Positions 15,403-24,694 of a stretch of 44,932 nt of DNA are shown piece by piece (the first letter of the stretch is position 1; the number at the start of each line of letters is the position of its first letter). The stretch covers positions 1 through 44,932 of the forward strand of contig JAFATA010000002.1 in assembly GCA_019244165.1 (NCBI GenBank), in the 5' to 3' direction. The translations under genes were made by a program, and so were the position numbers. The stretch comes from Pseudonocardiales bacterium (GTDB taxonomy: Bacteria; Actinomycetota; Actinomycetes; Mycobacteriales; Pseudonocardiaceae). The notes beneath the pieces were generated by a model. It had not been told where the DNA came from. It saw nothing but the letters and a program-made list of their open reading frames with translations, and made no database searches.

Positions 15403-15912
15403 GTGTCCATGGTCGATGCGGTGCTCCTCCGGATCCCGCAGCCCTACCGCGACATCGCTGTCCGGCACCGCGAGCTGGTGAAGTTCGCCCTCGCTGGCGG
15501 GATTACCTACCTCGTGGACATCACGCTGTTCACGGTGCTGAAGACGACGGTGCTGGAGGCCAAACCGGTCACCGCCAAGATCGTCGCCGTGCTGGTGGCG
15601 ACGCTGGTGTCCTACGTGCTCAACCGGGAGTGGTCTTTCCGGACCCGGGGTGGTCGGGAACGGCGGCATGAGGCCACGCTGTTCTTCATCGTCTGCGGCA
15701 TCGGGCTGGTGATCAACACTATCCCGCTGTGGATCTCGCGATACGTGCTGGACCTGCAAGTCCCGCAGGTCAGCCTGCTCGCCCAGGAGGCCGCCGACTT
15801 CGTCAGCGCCAACGTGATCGGGACACTGCTGGCAATGGCGTTCCGGTGGTGGGCCTTCCGGAAGTACGTCTTCCCCGATCAGAACGTGCGCCGCCAGGTG
15901 CCCGTCGGCTGA
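15403..15912 (+). CDS. GtrA-family membrane protein
   Basis: About 169 aa (or 167 from ATG 15409). It has four transmembrane segments: VKFALAGGITYLVDITLFTVL, IVAVLVATLVSYVLNREWSF, TLFFIVCGIGLVINTIPLW and DFVSANVIGTLLAMAFRWW. The N-terminal KFxxxGGxxxxxD and central YxxNRxWxF motifs define the GtrA family, which moves lipid-linked sugars or supports cell-envelope polysaccharide synthesis. In mycobacteria a GtrA protein is encoded next to purK, matching this position. Confidence 0.9.
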   Translation: MSMVDAVLLRIPQPYRDIAVRHRELVKFALAGGITYLVDITLFTVLKTTVLEAKPVTAKIVAVLVATLVSYVLNREWSFRTRGGRERRHEATLFFIVCGIGLVINTIPLWISRYVLDLQVPQVSLLAQEAADFVSANVIGTLLAMAFRWWAFRKYVFPDQNVRRQVPVG

Positions 15913-15926
15913 CTTAGTGGTCGGCG

Positions 15927-16970
15927 CTAGCGTGTTGCGCCGGTAGGCGGGCGTGGCGCGTCGGCGAGTTCCCCGCTGCGCGGTACCCGCAGGTAGACGG
16001 CAAACCTGGCCGGGCGCGCGGAGCTGAGCTCGAGGCGTCCCCCGTCGGCCTCGACCAGTGCCCTGGCCAGCGCCAACCCAACGCCGGTCGAGGACGCCCC
16101 CGAGATTCCCCGGTCGAAGACGTGCGGGGCCAGCTCCTCGGGCACTCCGGCACCGCCGTCGGTCACCTCCACCACCACCATCCGGTCCGGTCCCACTCCG
16201 GTCCACCGCGCGGACAGCGTCACCGGGCCGGCGCCGTGCCGCAGCGCGTTGTCGATCAGTACCCCGAGCGCCTCGCGCAACCGGCCGGGCGTGACCCGGG
16301 CGACCAACCCGTCGGAGACCCGCAGCCGCAGCGGCCGCCGGTCAGCGTCGGCCTGCGGCTGCCAGTCGGCGACCACCTCGCCGAGCAGCTTGGCCAGCTC
16401 CACCGGCGCGGCGGTGGCGGCCCGCGCCTCCTCGGTGGCCCGCAACAGGTCGTCGAGCACCGCACCGAGCCGCTCGGCCTGCTCCAGCGCCGCCTCGGCC
16501 TCCGCGGCGATCTCAGCGTCGGGACAAGTGGCCAGTTCGTCCAGTCGCAGTTGCAGCGCGGTCAACCGGCTGCGCAGCTGATGCGACACGTCCCCCACGA
16601 GGTCCCGTTCCCGGGCGATGAGCTCGGCCAGCGCGGCCGCGGACGTATCCAGCCGATCTGCGATCCGGTCGAGCTCCACGATGCCGTACCTGGCCGGCGC
16701 GAGACGGAAATCCCCCATCCCCAGCCGGGTGGCCCGCTCGGCGAGATCCTGCAGTGGCCCGGCCAGCCGCCGGGCGATGAGGGTAGCGATGGCGGCGCTG
16801 ATCCCCACCGACAGCCCGGCAAGGAGCCAGACCAGCGCCAGGGCACGCAGCTGATCGGCCCGGGTGGCATGTTCCACCAGCTGCCAGGAGACGAACGCCA
16901 GCGGGCCGCCCAGCACCAGTCCGGTGATCACCACCGCGATCAGCGCGGACTGCAGTATCCTCCACCGCAC
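15927..16970 (-). CDS. Two-component sensor histidine kinase
   Basis: A 347-aa membrane kinase: TM1 about 8-30, almost no periplasmic loop, TM2 about 43-65, HAMP 66-118, dimerisation box VGDVSHQLRSRLTAL with phospho-acceptor His130, then a HATPase domain with the N-box (VLIDNALRHG) and G-boxes (VTDGGAGVP, GVGLALARALVEADGG). The very short extracytoplasmic loop suggests it senses within the membrane or from the cytoplasm. It follows its response regulator by 41 bp on the same strand. Confidence 0.92.
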   Translation of the reverse strand: MRWRILQSALIAVVITGLVLGGPLAFVSWQLVEHATRADQLRALALVWLLAGLSVGISAAIATLIARRLAGPLQDLAERATRLGMGDFRLAPARYGIVELDRIADRLDTSAAALAELIARERDLVGDVSHQLRSRLTALQLRLDELATCPDAEIAAEAEAALEQAERLGAVLDDLLRATEEARAATAAPVELAKLLGEVVADWQPQADADRRPLRLRVSDGLVARVTPGRLREALGVLIDNALRHGAGPVTLSARWTGVGPDRMVVVEVTDGGAGVPEELAPHVFDRGISGASSTGVGLALARALVEADGGRLELSSARPARFAVYLRVPRSGELADAPRPPTGATR

Positions 16971-17011
16971 GACGGAACGTTACGCCGGTTGCCGGGCTTT
17001 GCTACAGCGCT

Positions 17012-17665
17012 CTACAGGGCATCGAAGCGGAAACCGACCCCCCGAACGGTGGCAATCCGGCTACTTCCGATCTTGCGGCGCAGCCATGACATGTGCATAT
17101 CCAGTGTCTTGGAGTTCTTGAGTTCGAGGTCCTTCCACACCTCGCGCAGGATCTCCTCCCGGCTGACCACCTGCCCCGGACGGGAGAGCAGGACCCGCAG
17201 CAGCTCGAACTCCTTGTTCGCCAGCGCGATCTCGGTACCGTCGATGAGCACCCGGTGACCGGCGATGTCCATCCGCACCCCACCCACCTGCAGAGCGTCC
17301 GGCGCGCTGCGGCGCAGCAACGCGCGCACCCGGGCCAGCAGTTCGGCCAACCGGAACGGCTTGGCCACGTAGTCATCAGCGCCCGCGTCCAGCCCGACGA
17401 CGAAGTCCACCTCATCGGAGCGGGCGGTGAGCATCAGAACCGGGACCTCCGGGCGCAGCCGGCGCAGCCGGCGGCAGACGTCCAGGCCGTCCATCCCCGG
17501 CAGCCCGAGGTCGAGCACCAGCAGATCGACCTCGGGCTGCCCCGCATGGGCCAGCGCGGTGTGACCGTCGCCGATCACGACTACCTCGTGGCCCTCGCGC
17601 TGCAGGGCACGGGACAGCGGCGTGGCGATGCCGGCGTCGTCCTCGACAAGCAGCACCGTGGGCAC
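17012..17665 (-). CDS. OmpR-family response regulator
   Basis: A 217-aa protein from GTG 17665. Receiver domain 1-115 has acidic pocket D9/D10, phospho-acceptor D52 and K102. The C-terminal winged helix carries EFELLRVLLSRPGQVVSREE and ends RKIGSSRIATVRGVGFRFDA, as in OmpR/PhoB proteins. Partner of the kinase at 15927-16970. The frame is open further upstream but GTG 17665 (MPTVLLVEDD) gives the canonical N-terminus. Target genes are not evident. Confidence 0.92.
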   Translation of the reverse strand: MPTVLLVEDDAGIATPLSRALQREGHEVVVIGDGHTALAHAGQPEVDLLVLDLGLPGMDGLDVCRRLRRLRPEVPVLMLTARSDEVDFVVGLDAGADDYVAKPFRLAELLARVRALLRRSAPDALQVGGVRMDIAGHRVLIDGTEIALANKEFELLRVLLSRPGQVVSREEILREVWKDLELKNSKTLDMHMSWLRRKIGSSRIATVRGVGFRFDAL

Positions 17666-17846
17666 AGCACTCAGACTAAGGCGCGGGACAGCCCGTGCTC
17701 GTGACCACCGACCGGATCGCACCGGACCGAGCGAATGCAGCGGACTTGCGGAGCGAGCCCAAACCCGACCGGACCCCCGTCACCGACCTGGCCGTCGAAC
17801 CGGCCGTCAACCCCCGGGCCGTGGCCGCCGTGCAGGTGCTGGGGGA

Positions 17847-17873
17847 GAGGCCGGCGGCTGGTCCGCCGGCCTC
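17847..17873. terminator. Hairpin terminator
   Basis: GAGGCCGGCGG (17847-17857) pairs with CCGCCGGCCTC (17863-17873) across a 5-nt loop; GCTTTCCC follows on the plus strand. It lies 28 bp past the end of the SH3-like gene on the minus strand and can serve that operon. The adjoining stretch 17666-17846 shows no convincing gene. Confidence 0.6.
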
Positions 17874-17901
17874 GCTTTCCCTATCAGTGGGGCGCTTTCG
17901 C

Positions 17902-18297
17902 TCATCCTTGCCTAAAGCCGGGTCCCTCATCCCCGCCATCGTCGGATGTATACCACTGCACACATGCCGCGGCAACGTAGTCTGTGCGACCCTCGTACGG
18001 GACCGGAATCCACCATTCGCTCCCCCCGCAGTCGTCGTAATAATCGCCGCGCCGGGCCTCACACCCGGAGGGAAGGGACTGCCCGTTGTCGAGGTGACTA
18101 TCAGATCTCGAGTCTTTACTGGGATGTTCACGGATATGCAGGCCGTCGTAATTGCTGACTATCCAGCACTGGCTCCACTGTCTCCCAAACTCATCACTGC
18201 GAGCAAAGGGGCTTGCGCCCCCAACCCGCTGAGGCTGAGGGGCGTTCTGACCTCCGGGCCGGGGACCAGGCTGAGGCTGGGGTCGAGGTGCGCTCAC
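17902..18297 (-). CDS. Small protein with SH3-like C-terminal domain (hypothetical)
   Basis: A 131-aa protein from GTG 18297, which has AAGGA 6 nt upstream. The N-terminus is Pro/Gln-rich (VSAPRPQPQPGPRPGG). From residue about 48 there is a compact domain with four cysteines: CWIVSNYDGLHIREHPSKDS, SLPSGCEARRGDYYDDCGG, WWIPVPYEGRTDYVAAACVQ. The pattern of short strands, W-W-x-x-V and a final AACVQWY resembles bacterial SH3-like domains that bind wall peptides, but no signal peptide is seen. It follows the SIMPL gene by 40 bp and is probably co-transcribed with it. Confidence 0.55.
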   Translation of the reverse strand: MSAPRPQPQPGPRPGGQNAPQPQRVGGASPFARSDEFGRQWSQCWIVSNYDGLHIREHPSKDSRSDSHLDNGQSLPSGCEARRGDYYDDCGGSEWWIPVPYEGRTDYVAAACVQWYTSDDGGDEGPGFRQG

Positions 18298-18337
18298 GAG
18301 AATCCTTCTTTCGAATTTCCGGGTATGGTCCTTACGC

Positions 18338-18991
18338 CTATTTTGTGAAGATTTCGTAACTGACCGTGATCTGCAGAGTGACCTCGGACTCACCTGGCAG
18401 GATAGGGATGGGCGCCGCGAACTCCGCGCGCGAGAATTCCGGGACTGTCGGCCCACCACTGGTATCCGACTCGGAGATCGAGATGACGTTTCCGAGCCCT
18501 ACACCAAGTCCGTCCGCCAGCTGTTGGGCCCGCGCCCTCGCATCGCCTATGGCGCCCTTCCGGGCTGCGACGAGCAGACCTGATGGGTCGGCGAAGGAAA
18601 ACGAGATACCCCCGATGCGAGTCGCGTCGCCCCCTGCTTGAACTGCCGCGTCGATGATGGCACCGGCGCCCGGTACGTCTCGTAACCTAGCCCTCAGGCC
18701 GTTTCGGACTCGGTACCCGACGATCCTCGGAGGCTGGGTGTCGTTTTGATCCTGTTGCGCCGTGATAGGATCGATACTGAGTTGAGTCGTCTGAATATCC
18801 TGTTCCTCGATCCCATGGGCTTTCAGAGCCGACAGCACGGCCGCTGCCAGCCTGTTGTTTTCGGCTAGCGCAGCTGTGGCAGTCACGGCCTGGGTCTCCA
18901 CGGCAAGGTTCAAGAAAAGGAGGTCCGCCGCAGCTTCGACCCGACCTACGCCCGTGACGCTTACCGTCCGTTGAACGTCTTCAGTGCTCAT
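18338..18991 (-). CDS. SIMPL-domain (DUF541) protein
   Basis: A 217-aa protein. VSVTGVGRVEAAADLLFLNL is the start of a SIMPL domain, followed by helix LAENNRLAAAVLSALKAHGI, DIQTTQLSIDP, GYRVRNGLRARLRDVPGAGAIIDA and GAIGDARARAQQLADGLGV. SIMPL proteins usually are periplasmic and oligomerise; this one has no visible signal peptide. Function unknown. First gene of a two-gene unit with the SH3-like protein. Confidence 0.8.
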   Translation of the reverse strand: MSTEDVQRTVSVTGVGRVEAAADLLFLNLAVETQAVTATAALAENNRLAAAVLSALKAHGIEEQDIQTTQLSIDPITAQQDQNDTQPPRIVGYRVRNGLRARLRDVPGAGAIIDAAVQAGGDATRIGGISFSFADPSGLLVAARKGAIGDARARAQQLADGLGVGLGNVISISESDTSGGPTVPEFSRAEFAAPIPILPGESEVTLQITVSYEIFTK

Positions 18992-19333
18992 CTACTCCTG
19001 CTCCTCATCTCGGTGTCCTCACGTCCGCCGAGTCTCAGTGAGTCTCAGTCAGCAACCACAGAGACGAGGGCGAGCAACGCCCGCTCGTACGTCATACTCA
19101 AACCCGATCGGGTGAATTTGTGTGATGCCGTCCGGTGAACTTCTTGCTAGCACGGCGAGCAGCGGGTAACGATATGCGCATGCGGCGCGCTGTGCTCGAG
19201 CAGTTCTGGCCGAGCCGGCGCATGCACGCCTTCGATCAGTTCTGTAGCTAGGCCGCGCGTCGGGGCATGGCTTTCCCGCTCCGCGCGGCCACTTTCCCGG
19301 TGCCCATTCATCCCCCGCACACCAGGAGTAGGC
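18992..19333. promoter_or_regulatory. Divergent intergenic region, 342 bp
   Basis: Lies between the SIMPL gene and the carbonic anhydrase gene, which point away from each other. It holds the repeated decamer GAGTCTCAGT near 19030 but no gene that I can support. Promoters for both directions are expected here; none has a clear consensus. Confidence 0.3.
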
Positions 19334-19822
19334 GTGTCCGTCACCGATGAACTGCTCACCCACAATGCCCGGTATGCCGAGAGTTTCACCGGGCCGCTGC
19401 CCATGCCGCCCGCCAAGCATGTCGCCGTCCTCGCCTGCATGGACGCCCGCCTGGACGTCTACCGCGTCCTAGGCCTCCACGAGGGCGAGGCCCACGTCAT
19501 CCGCAACGCTGGAGGCGTGGTCACCGACGACGCGATCCGTTCGCTGGCGATCAGCCAGCGGCTGCTCGGCACCCGGGAGATCATCCTCGTCCACCACACC
19601 GAGTGCGGGATGCTCACCTTCACCGACGAGGGGTTCACGAAGTCCATCCTGGACGACACCGGCATCAAGCCGACCTGGTCCCCGGAGTCCTTCCCGGACC
19701 TCAGCGACGACGTCCGGCAGTCGATCGCCCGGATCAAGGCCAGCCCGTTCATACCGCACAAGGACGCCCTGCGCGGGTTCGTCTTCGACGTGGCCACGGG
19801 CAAGCTCAACGAGGTCTTATGA
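19334..19822 (+). CDS. Beta-class carbonic anhydrase
   Basis: A 162-aa protein of the short beta-CA type. Zinc and active-site residues are visible: C35, D37 and R39 in CMDARLD, and H88/C91 in HTECGM; RNAGG (57-61) is the third conserved block. It interconverts CO2 and bicarbonate, which would supply the biotin carboxylases and PurK encoded in the same block. Start GTG 19334. It overlaps the convergent HMG-CoA lyase gene by 6 nt. Confidence 0.92.
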   Translation: MSVTDELLTHNARYAESFTGPLPMPPAKHVAVLACMDARLDVYRVLGLHEGEAHVIRNAGGVVTDDAIRSLAISQRLLGTREIILVHHTECGMLTFTDEGFTKSILDDTGIKPTWSPESFPDLSDDVRQSIARIKASPFIPHKDALRGFVFDVATGKLNEVL

Positions 19823-20758
19823 GCTGAGTGCGTGGACCACCCGGGAGGGAGAGGGCCTACCGAGCTGGCCGGCCATCCACACGCTGGTCGCCACCAACGC
19901 GTCGAGGTCGACCCCGTGCTCGATACCCAGCCCCTCGAGCATCCACACCAGGTCCTCGGTGGCCAGGTTGCCGGTGGCTGACCCGGCGTAGGGGCAGCCA
20001 CCCAACCCGCCGGCTGAGGCGTCCACGCAGCTCACCCCCGCGCGCAGGGCGGTCAGGGTGTTGGATAGTGCCTGGCCGTAGGTGTCGTGGAAGTGCACCG
20101 CGAGGGCGTCGATCCCGACATCGGCACGGCCGAAACCCTCCAGCACCGCGGCAACCTGACCCGGGGTGGCCACCCCGATGGTGTCGCCCAGGGACAGTTG
20201 GTCGCAGCCCAGATCCAGCAGCCTGCGCCCGATGTCGACGACCTGCTCGATCGGCACGGCACCCTCCCAGGGGTCACCGAAGCACATCGAGACGTACCCG
20301 CGCACCCCCAGCACGCTCGCCTTGGCCCGGCGCAGTACCGGGGCGAACATCGCGAACTGCTTTTTCAGGTCGCGGTTGAGGTTGCGCCGGGCAAAGCTGT
20401 CGGTGGCCGAGGCGAAGATCGCGATCTCGGTGACGCCGGCCGCTAGCGCCCGATCCAGCCCCCGCTCGTTGGGCACCAGCACGGGGTAGCGCACTCCCTG
20501 CCGCGGGGTGAGCAGCCCGAGCAGCTCCGTGGCGTCGGCCAGCTGCGGCACCCAGCGCGGGTGGGCGAAGCTGGTCGCCTCTAGAACCCGCAACCCGGCC
20601 GCGGCCAGCCGGTCCAGGAACTCGGCCTTGACCCGGGCTCCGAGCACCACCGGCTCGTTCTGCAAGCCGTCGCGCGCCCCGACCTCCCAGATCGTCACCC
20701 GCGCCGGCAGCCCGGGTGAGGGGTGCGGGTCGGGTAGGCCGACGTTCCGGGCGCTCAC
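19817..20758 (-). CDS. Hydroxymethylglutaryl-CoA lyase
   Basis: A 313-aa TIM-barrel enzyme. VTIWEVGARDGLQNEP is the conserved N-terminal metal/substrate motif, FHDTYGQALSN provides metal-binding His residues and GLGGCPYAGSATGNLATEDL is the HMG-CoA lyase active-site cysteine loop. It cleaves HMG-CoA to acetoacetate and acetyl-CoA in leucine breakdown. The start overlaps the stop of the PH-domain gene by 4 nt (ATGA). Placement beside a biotin ligase and an acyl-CoA carboxylase fits branched-chain amino acid catabolism. Confidence 0.93.
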   Translation of the reverse strand: MSARNVGLPDPHPSPGLPARVTIWEVGARDGLQNEPVVLGARVKAEFLDRLAAAGLRVLEATSFAHPRWVPQLADATELLGLLTPRQGVRYPVLVPNERGLDRALAAGVTEIAIFASATDSFARRNLNRDLKKQFAMFAPVLRRAKASVLGVRGYVSMCFGDPWEGAVPIEQVVDIGRRLLDLGCDQLSLGDTIGVATPGQVAAVLEGFGRADVGIDALAVHFHDTYGQALSNTLTALRAGVSCVDASAGGLGGCPYAGSATGNLATEDLVWMLEGLGIEHGVDLDALVATSVWMAGQLGRPSPSRVVHALSS

Positions 20759-21249
20759 GGGCCCGCCGGTCCCGGCTGCACCTCGTAGTACAGCAGCGAG
20801 TGCACCCGCTCGATCTGGGGGATGTCGTCGAACTCCAGCGGCTCGTCGGAGGCCGACTCGACGATCAGCGTGCCGCAGCCCAGGACCCGGTCCAGCAGGG
20901 AATGCCGGAACTGCACACTGTTGATCCGATTGATCGGGATGTCAATGCCGCTGCGGGACAACACGCCCTCCCGGACCAGCACCCGCCGGGTGGTGAGCAC
21001 GAAATGCGTGGTGCGCCAGCGCAGCAGCGGCGCCACGGTGAGCCATAGCACGCCAAGACCCCCGAGCCCGGCCAGCGCGATCCACCCATAGAACCGCCAG
21101 GACTGCCCGGCGACCCACCCGGCTGCGTAGCAGCCCAGCCCCACAACGACCAGGAACGCCAGCACCGGCAACACCAGCATCTTCCAGTGCGGATGCTTGT
21201 GGAACACCACCCGCTCATCGCCCCAGAGCAGGCCATCCGGGTAGGGCAC
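20755..21249 (-). CDS. Membrane protein with bacterial PH domain
   Basis: 164 aa from GTG 21249, chosen for GGAGGAG just upstream. Two transmembrane helices (about 24-46 and 53-75) are followed by a PH-like domain: THFVLTTRRVLVREGVLSRS, IPINRINSVQF, LLDRVLGCGTLIVESA, ending near VHSLLYYEVQ. The Rv3278c-type protein beside birA and accD5 in mycobacteria has this build. Function unknown. Confidence 0.88.
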   Translation of the reverse strand: MPYPDGLLWGDERVVFHKHPHWKMLVLPVLAFLVVVGLGCYAAGWVAGQSWRFYGWIALAGLGGLGVLWLTVAPLLRWRTTHFVLTTRRVLVREGVLSRSGIDIPINRINSVQFRHSLLDRVLGCGTLIVESASDEPLEFDDIPQIERVHSLLYYEVQPGPAGP

Positions 21250-21271
21250 AGCTCCTCCTCCTCGCCACTGA

Positions 21272-22138
21272 TCACCATACCGCTGCGGGGAGGGCGGGCC
21301 CGCGCCGCACATGCGTCACCTCTCCGGCCGACAGCGCGTGGCGCTGCCCACCGGAGAGCACCACCAGCCGACCCTCGGTGTCGATCTCCCCCGCGGTACC
21401 GGTGAGCTCGCCTCCCCTCGGCAGCTCCACCCGGACCTGCTCACCCAAGGTTACGCAGCGTTGCTGGTAGGCCTCTCGCAACCCGGAGGCGACCGGATCG
21501 CCCGCATGCTCGCACCACTGCCGCAGCTCGGTGTCCAGGGTGCGCAGCAACGCGCTCAGCAGGAGGTCGCGGTCGGTGCAGGCGGAGCGCTCGAGGGCCA
21601 GCGAGGTCGCGCCGGGCACGGGCAGCTCCTCAGCTCGCAGCGTCACATCGAGCCCGATGCCCACCACCACCGCGGGAGCGGTGCCCGTGGGAGTGTCGGA
21701 AGCGGGCAGCGCCTCAGCGAGGATCCCGCCCGCTTTGCGCTGGTGAGGGCCCAGCAGCAGGTCGTTGGGCCACTTCAGCGCCGCGGGCAGCTCGCCCACC
21801 GTGCTGACGGTCCGGCTCAGCGCCACCCCCACCAGCAGCGGTAACCAGCCCCAGCGGGCACGGGGCACCTCGGTGGGCCGCAGCAGCACCGACAGCGTCA
21901 ACCCCGAGCGGGCGGGAGCGACCCAGCTGCGCGCGGCCCGTCCCCGCCCGGCGCTCTGATGCTCGGCGACCAGCACGGTGCGATCCGGTGCTCCCCGCCG
22001 GGCCGCGGTGAGCAGCGCGGTATTCGTCGAGCCGACGGTGGCCAGGACCTCCAGCGCCTGATAGGGCCCAGCCGGCGCCAGCAGAGCCCGGCGCAGCGCG
22101 TCCTGGCTCAGGGGAACTCGCTCACGATCGGAGCACAC
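21272..22138 (-). CDS. birA: Biotin-[acetyl-CoA-carboxylase] ligase
   Basis: A 288-aa group I ligase without the N-terminal DNA-binding domain. VGSTNTAL (substrate serine/threonine loop), [13 protein letters not shown] (residues 60-72, biotinyl-AMP loop), KWPNDLLL and KAGGILAE are the catalytic signatures; the C-terminal SH3-like cap begins near residue 235. It would biotinylate the carrier subunit of the acyl-CoA carboxylase whose beta subunit is encoded divergently 32 bp away. Confidence 0.95.
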   Translation of the reverse strand: MCSDRERVPLSQDALRRALLAPAGPYQALEVLATVGSTNTALLTAARRGAPDRTVLVAEHQSAGRGRAARSWVAPARSGLTLSVLLRPTEVPRARWGWLPLLVGVALSRTVSTVGELPAALKWPNDLLLGPHQRKAGGILAEALPASDTPTGTAPAVVVGIGLDVTLRAEELPVPGATSLALERSACTDRDLLLSALLRTLDTELRQWCEHAGDPVASGLREAYQQRCVTLGEQVRVELPRGGELTGTAGEIDTEGRLVVLSGGQRHALSAGEVTHVRRGPALPAAVW

Positions 22139-22170
22139 AAGCTCAGACGCTACCTTTAGAGTCGGGCGTC

Positions 22171-23835
22171 ATGAGCAGCGCCACGGGGCCGATAGCCACA
22201 GGGTCAATGGACACAGGGTCAATGGACACAGGGCCGATCGAGGGTCCAGACCTCCACACCACCGCCGGCAAGCTCGCCGATCTGCTGCACCGCACCGACG
22301 AGGCGGTAGGCGCAGGGTCCGTCCGCGCCGCGGCCCGCCAGCACCCCAAGGGCCGCAAGACCGCTCGGGAACGGATCGACCTGCTCCTGGACGCCGGATC
22401 GTTCATCGAGCTTGACCAGCTGGCTCGGCACCGCAGCACCGATTTCGGCCAGCAGACCAACCGACCCTACGGCGATGGCGTGGTCAGCGGCTACGGCACC
22501 GTCGACAACCGACCGGTGTGCGTGTTCAGCCAGGACGCCAGCGTCTTTGGCGGCAGCCTCGGCGAGGTGTACGGCGAGAAGATCGTCAAGGTGATGGACC
22601 TGGCGATGCGGACCGGCTGCCCGATCATCGGGATCAACGAGGGCGGCGGCGCCCGGATCCAGGAAGGCGTCGCCTCGCTGGCGCGCTACGGCGAGATCTT
22701 CCTACGCAACACGCACGCCTCCGGGGTGATCCCGCAGATTTCGCTGATCATGGGCTCGTGCGCGGGTGGGCACGTCTACTCCCCCGCGCTGACCGACTTC
22801 ACGGTGATGGTCGACCAGACCTCCACCATGTTCATCACCGGCCCAGACGTGATCAAGACAGTGACCGGCGAGGAGGTCGGCTTCGAGGAACTCGGCGGCG
22901 GGCGCACCCACAACACCAAGTCGGGCAACGCCCACTATCTCGGTACCGACGAGGAAGACGCCCTGGGCTACGTCAAGGAACTGCTGTCGTTTCTGCCGTC
23001 GAACAATCTCTCCGAACCGCCGGTGTTCGACGCGCCTGATCTGCGCGGCGGCCCGGTTGCCGGCTGTCTCACCGATTCTGACCGGCAGCTGGACACGCTG
23101 ATCCCGAACTCGGCGAAAGCGCCCTACGACATCCACGAGGTGATCGCCCGGGTCCTCGACGAGGGGGAGTTCTTGGAGGTGCACCAGCTGTTCGCGTCCA
23201 ATATTGTTGTCGGTTTCGGCCGCGTCGAGGGCCGCAGCGTCGGTATCGTAGCCAACCAACCTACCCACCTGGCGGGTTGCCTAGACATCAACGCCGCCGA
23301 GAAAGCCGCCCGGTTCGTGCGGACCTGCGACGCGTTCAACGTCCCGCTCCTCACCTTCGTCGACGTGCCCGGCTTTCTGCCCGGCACCGATCAGGAATGG
23401 AATGGCATCATCCGGCGCGGCGCCAAACTGATCTACGCCTACGCCGAGGCCACCGTACCCAAGGTGACGGTGATCACCCGCAAAGCTTACGGCGGCGCCT
23501 ATGACGTGATGGGCTCCAAGCATCTCGGCGCGGATATCAACCTGGCCTGGCCGTCAGCACAGATCGCGGTGATGGGCGCGTCCGGCGCGGCGAACATCCT
23601 GCACCGCAAGGAACTGGCCGCCGCGGCAGCCGACGATATGGAGGCGCTGCAGGCCAGGCGCCAGCAGGAGTACGAGGACACCCTGCTCAACCCCTACGTC
23701 GCGGCCGACCGCGGCTATATCGACTCGGTGATCGCGCCCTGCTACACCCGTTCTTACGTCGCCCGCTCACTGCGGATGCTCAAAGACAAGCGCCAGACCC
23801 TGCCCCTTAAGAAGCATGGGAACATTCCCCTGTGA
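22171..23835 (+). CDS. accD5: Acyl-CoA (propionyl-CoA) carboxylase beta subunit
   Basis: A 554-aa carboxyltransferase. The N-terminal crotonase-like half contains [15 protein letters not shown] sequence ([16 protein letters not shown]), [19 protein letters not shown], the oxyanion motif [12 protein letters not shown] and [17 protein letters not shown]. The C-terminal half contains [15 protein letters not shown] and [13 protein letters not shown]. Length and motifs match AccD5-type subunits. The first 20 residues are a low-complexity SMDTG repeat caused by a duplicated 15-nt unit (about 22200-22229), so a later start near residue 28 is possible. AccE5 follows with overlap. Confidence 0.95.
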   Translation: MSSATGPIATGSMDTGSMDTGPIEGPDLHTTAGKLADLLHRTDEAVGAGSVRAAARQHPKGRKTARERIDLLLDAGSFIELDQLARHRSTDFGQQTNRPYGDGVVSGYGTVDNRPVCVFSQDASVFGGSLGEVYGEKIVKVMDLAMRTGCPIIGINEGGGARIQEGVASLARYGEIFLRNTHASGVIPQISLIMGSCAGGHVYSPALTDFTVMVDQTSTMFITGPDVIKTVTGEEVGFEELGGGRTHNTKSGNAHYLGTDEEDALGYVKELLSFLPSNNLSEPPVFDAPDLRGGPVAGCLTDSDRQLDTLIPNSAKAPYDIHEVIARVLDEGEFLEVHQLFASNIVVGFGRVEGRSVGIVANQPTHLAGCLDINAAEKAARFVRTCDAFNVPLLTFVDVPGFLPGTDQEWNGIIRRGAKLIYAYAEATVPKVTVITRKAYGGAYDVMGSKHLGADINLAWPSAQIAVMGASGAANILHRKELAAAAADDMEALQARRQQEYEDTLLNPYVAADRGYIDSVIAPCYTRSYVARSLRMLKDKRQTLPLKKHGNIPL

Positions 23836-24095
23836 GTGCGAAACAGTGTTCTGGCACCCAACGCCACTCACGTGGCGTTATCCGCATCGCGGATAACGCC
23901 ACAGACGAGGAACTCGCCGCACTGGTCGTGGCGCTCGCCACGCTGGCGAACGCCGCCGCTGCCGGGCCGTCAGCGTCATGCAGCGCCAGGACCGGCAGCG
24001 CCTGGACCGATCGGGCGCGGGGACTGCGCACTCCCCTGTACCCTGGCCCCAATACCTGGCGTAACAGCGCCTGGCGCAACTCGGCGCTGCCTTAA
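23832..24095 (+). CDS. accE5: Acyl-CoA carboxylase epsilon subunit
   Basis: An 87-aa AccE-type protein: [20 protein letters not shown] is the conserved N-terminal motif (RxVxGNxTxEELAAL), and the C-terminus [15 protein letters not shown] and WRNSALP matches AccE5 tails. It joins the AccA-AccD5 complex and stimulates it. GTG 23832 overlaps the accD5 stop (GTGA). The first 24 codons lie within a region able to form competing hairpins (23860-23901). Its 3' end overlaps the convergent membrane-protein gene by 4 nt. Confidence 0.88.
   Translation: MSAKQCSGTQRHSRGVIRIADNATDEELAALVVALATLANAAAAGPSASCSARTGSAWTDRARGLRTPLYPGPNTWRNSAWRNSALP
23860..23901 (+). promoter_or_regulatory. Mutually exclusive hairpins inside the accE5 start region
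   Basis: AACGCCAC (23860-23867) can pair with GTGGCGTT (23872-23879). The segment TGGCGTTATCCGC (23873-23885) can instead pair perfectly with GCGGATAACGCCA (23889-23901) around a 3-nt loop. The middle strand is shared, so only one stem can form. This looks like an attenuator-type switch but lies in coding sequence; it may also be a coincidence of codon choice. Confidence 0.4.
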
Positions 24096-24688
24096 GGATT
24101 AGCGCTTCCTAGAGAAATTTGACTGATCAGCGTCGCGCCACGGGGAAGCTGATGCAGGTCGACCGCCTTCGGTGACCCCGAGTTGCTCTGTCTCAAGACG
24201 GCAGCGGCCCCCGGCATAGCAGCGACGATAAAACCCTTTATGTTTGGCTCAGCCGGCTGGGGAGCGCCAGTAGCGATTTTCTGGCAACTAAATCGATTCT
24301 CAGACAAGATGTTACAAGGAGCCAAAGCCAGAAAATGGTGATCTCGTTGCGCGTTACGGAAAATAATCCATAACTCCTGCTCGGGCCGCAAGCCGCTCAC
24401 TGAGCCGTCAAGACCGAACAAGCCAGTTCGGGGATCGTAAGTCTGCGACGTAAAAACGGCCTGGATGCCGGTGGCTGAACGCGCTTGACCCCAGGAGCCA
24501 AAATAAAACATCCGCGCTATCGAGATAAAAGCAGCAGTCGCGACAACAAACGTCACGACTGCTGCGAAAATTGCTAGCCTCACCGAGCGAAATCGATCAT
24601 TTTTTCGCCGAAAAAAAGCAAGGATGAATGAGCTCACGACCGCAAGAACACCAACCACAGAAAGGGCGACGAGGACAACCCGCTCCAT
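24092..24688 (-). CDS. Membrane protein, unknown function (AT-richer island)
   Basis: A 198-aa protein with two N-terminal membrane helices (VVLVALSVVGVLAVVSSFIL and VRLAIFAAVVTFVVATAAFI) and a soluble C-terminal part of about 130 residues. The latter has GSVSGLRPEQELWIIFRNAQ, DHHFLALAPCNILSENRFSC and is strand-rich, perhaps an Ig-like sandwich. I do not recognise a named family. Base composition is visibly less GC-rich than that of its neighbours. It follows the next membrane gene by 6 nt, so both form one unit. Confidence 0.6.
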   Translation of the reverse strand: MERVVLVALSVVGVLAVVSSFILAFFRRKNDRFRSVRLAIFAAVVTFVVATAAFISIARMFYFGSWGQARSATGIQAVFTSQTYDPRTGLFGLDGSVSGLRPEQELWIIFRNAQRDHHFLALAPCNILSENRFSCQKIATGAPQPAEPNIKGFIVAAMPGAAAVLRQSNSGSPKAVDLHQLPRGATLISQISLGSANP

Positions 24689-24694
24689 ACCTCC

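Noticed and set aside
17695..18348. Plus-strand frame of 217 aa upstream of the SIMPL gene
   Set aside because: It runs through a terminator hairpin and is antisense to the SH3-like gene, whose own sequence is far more protein-like.
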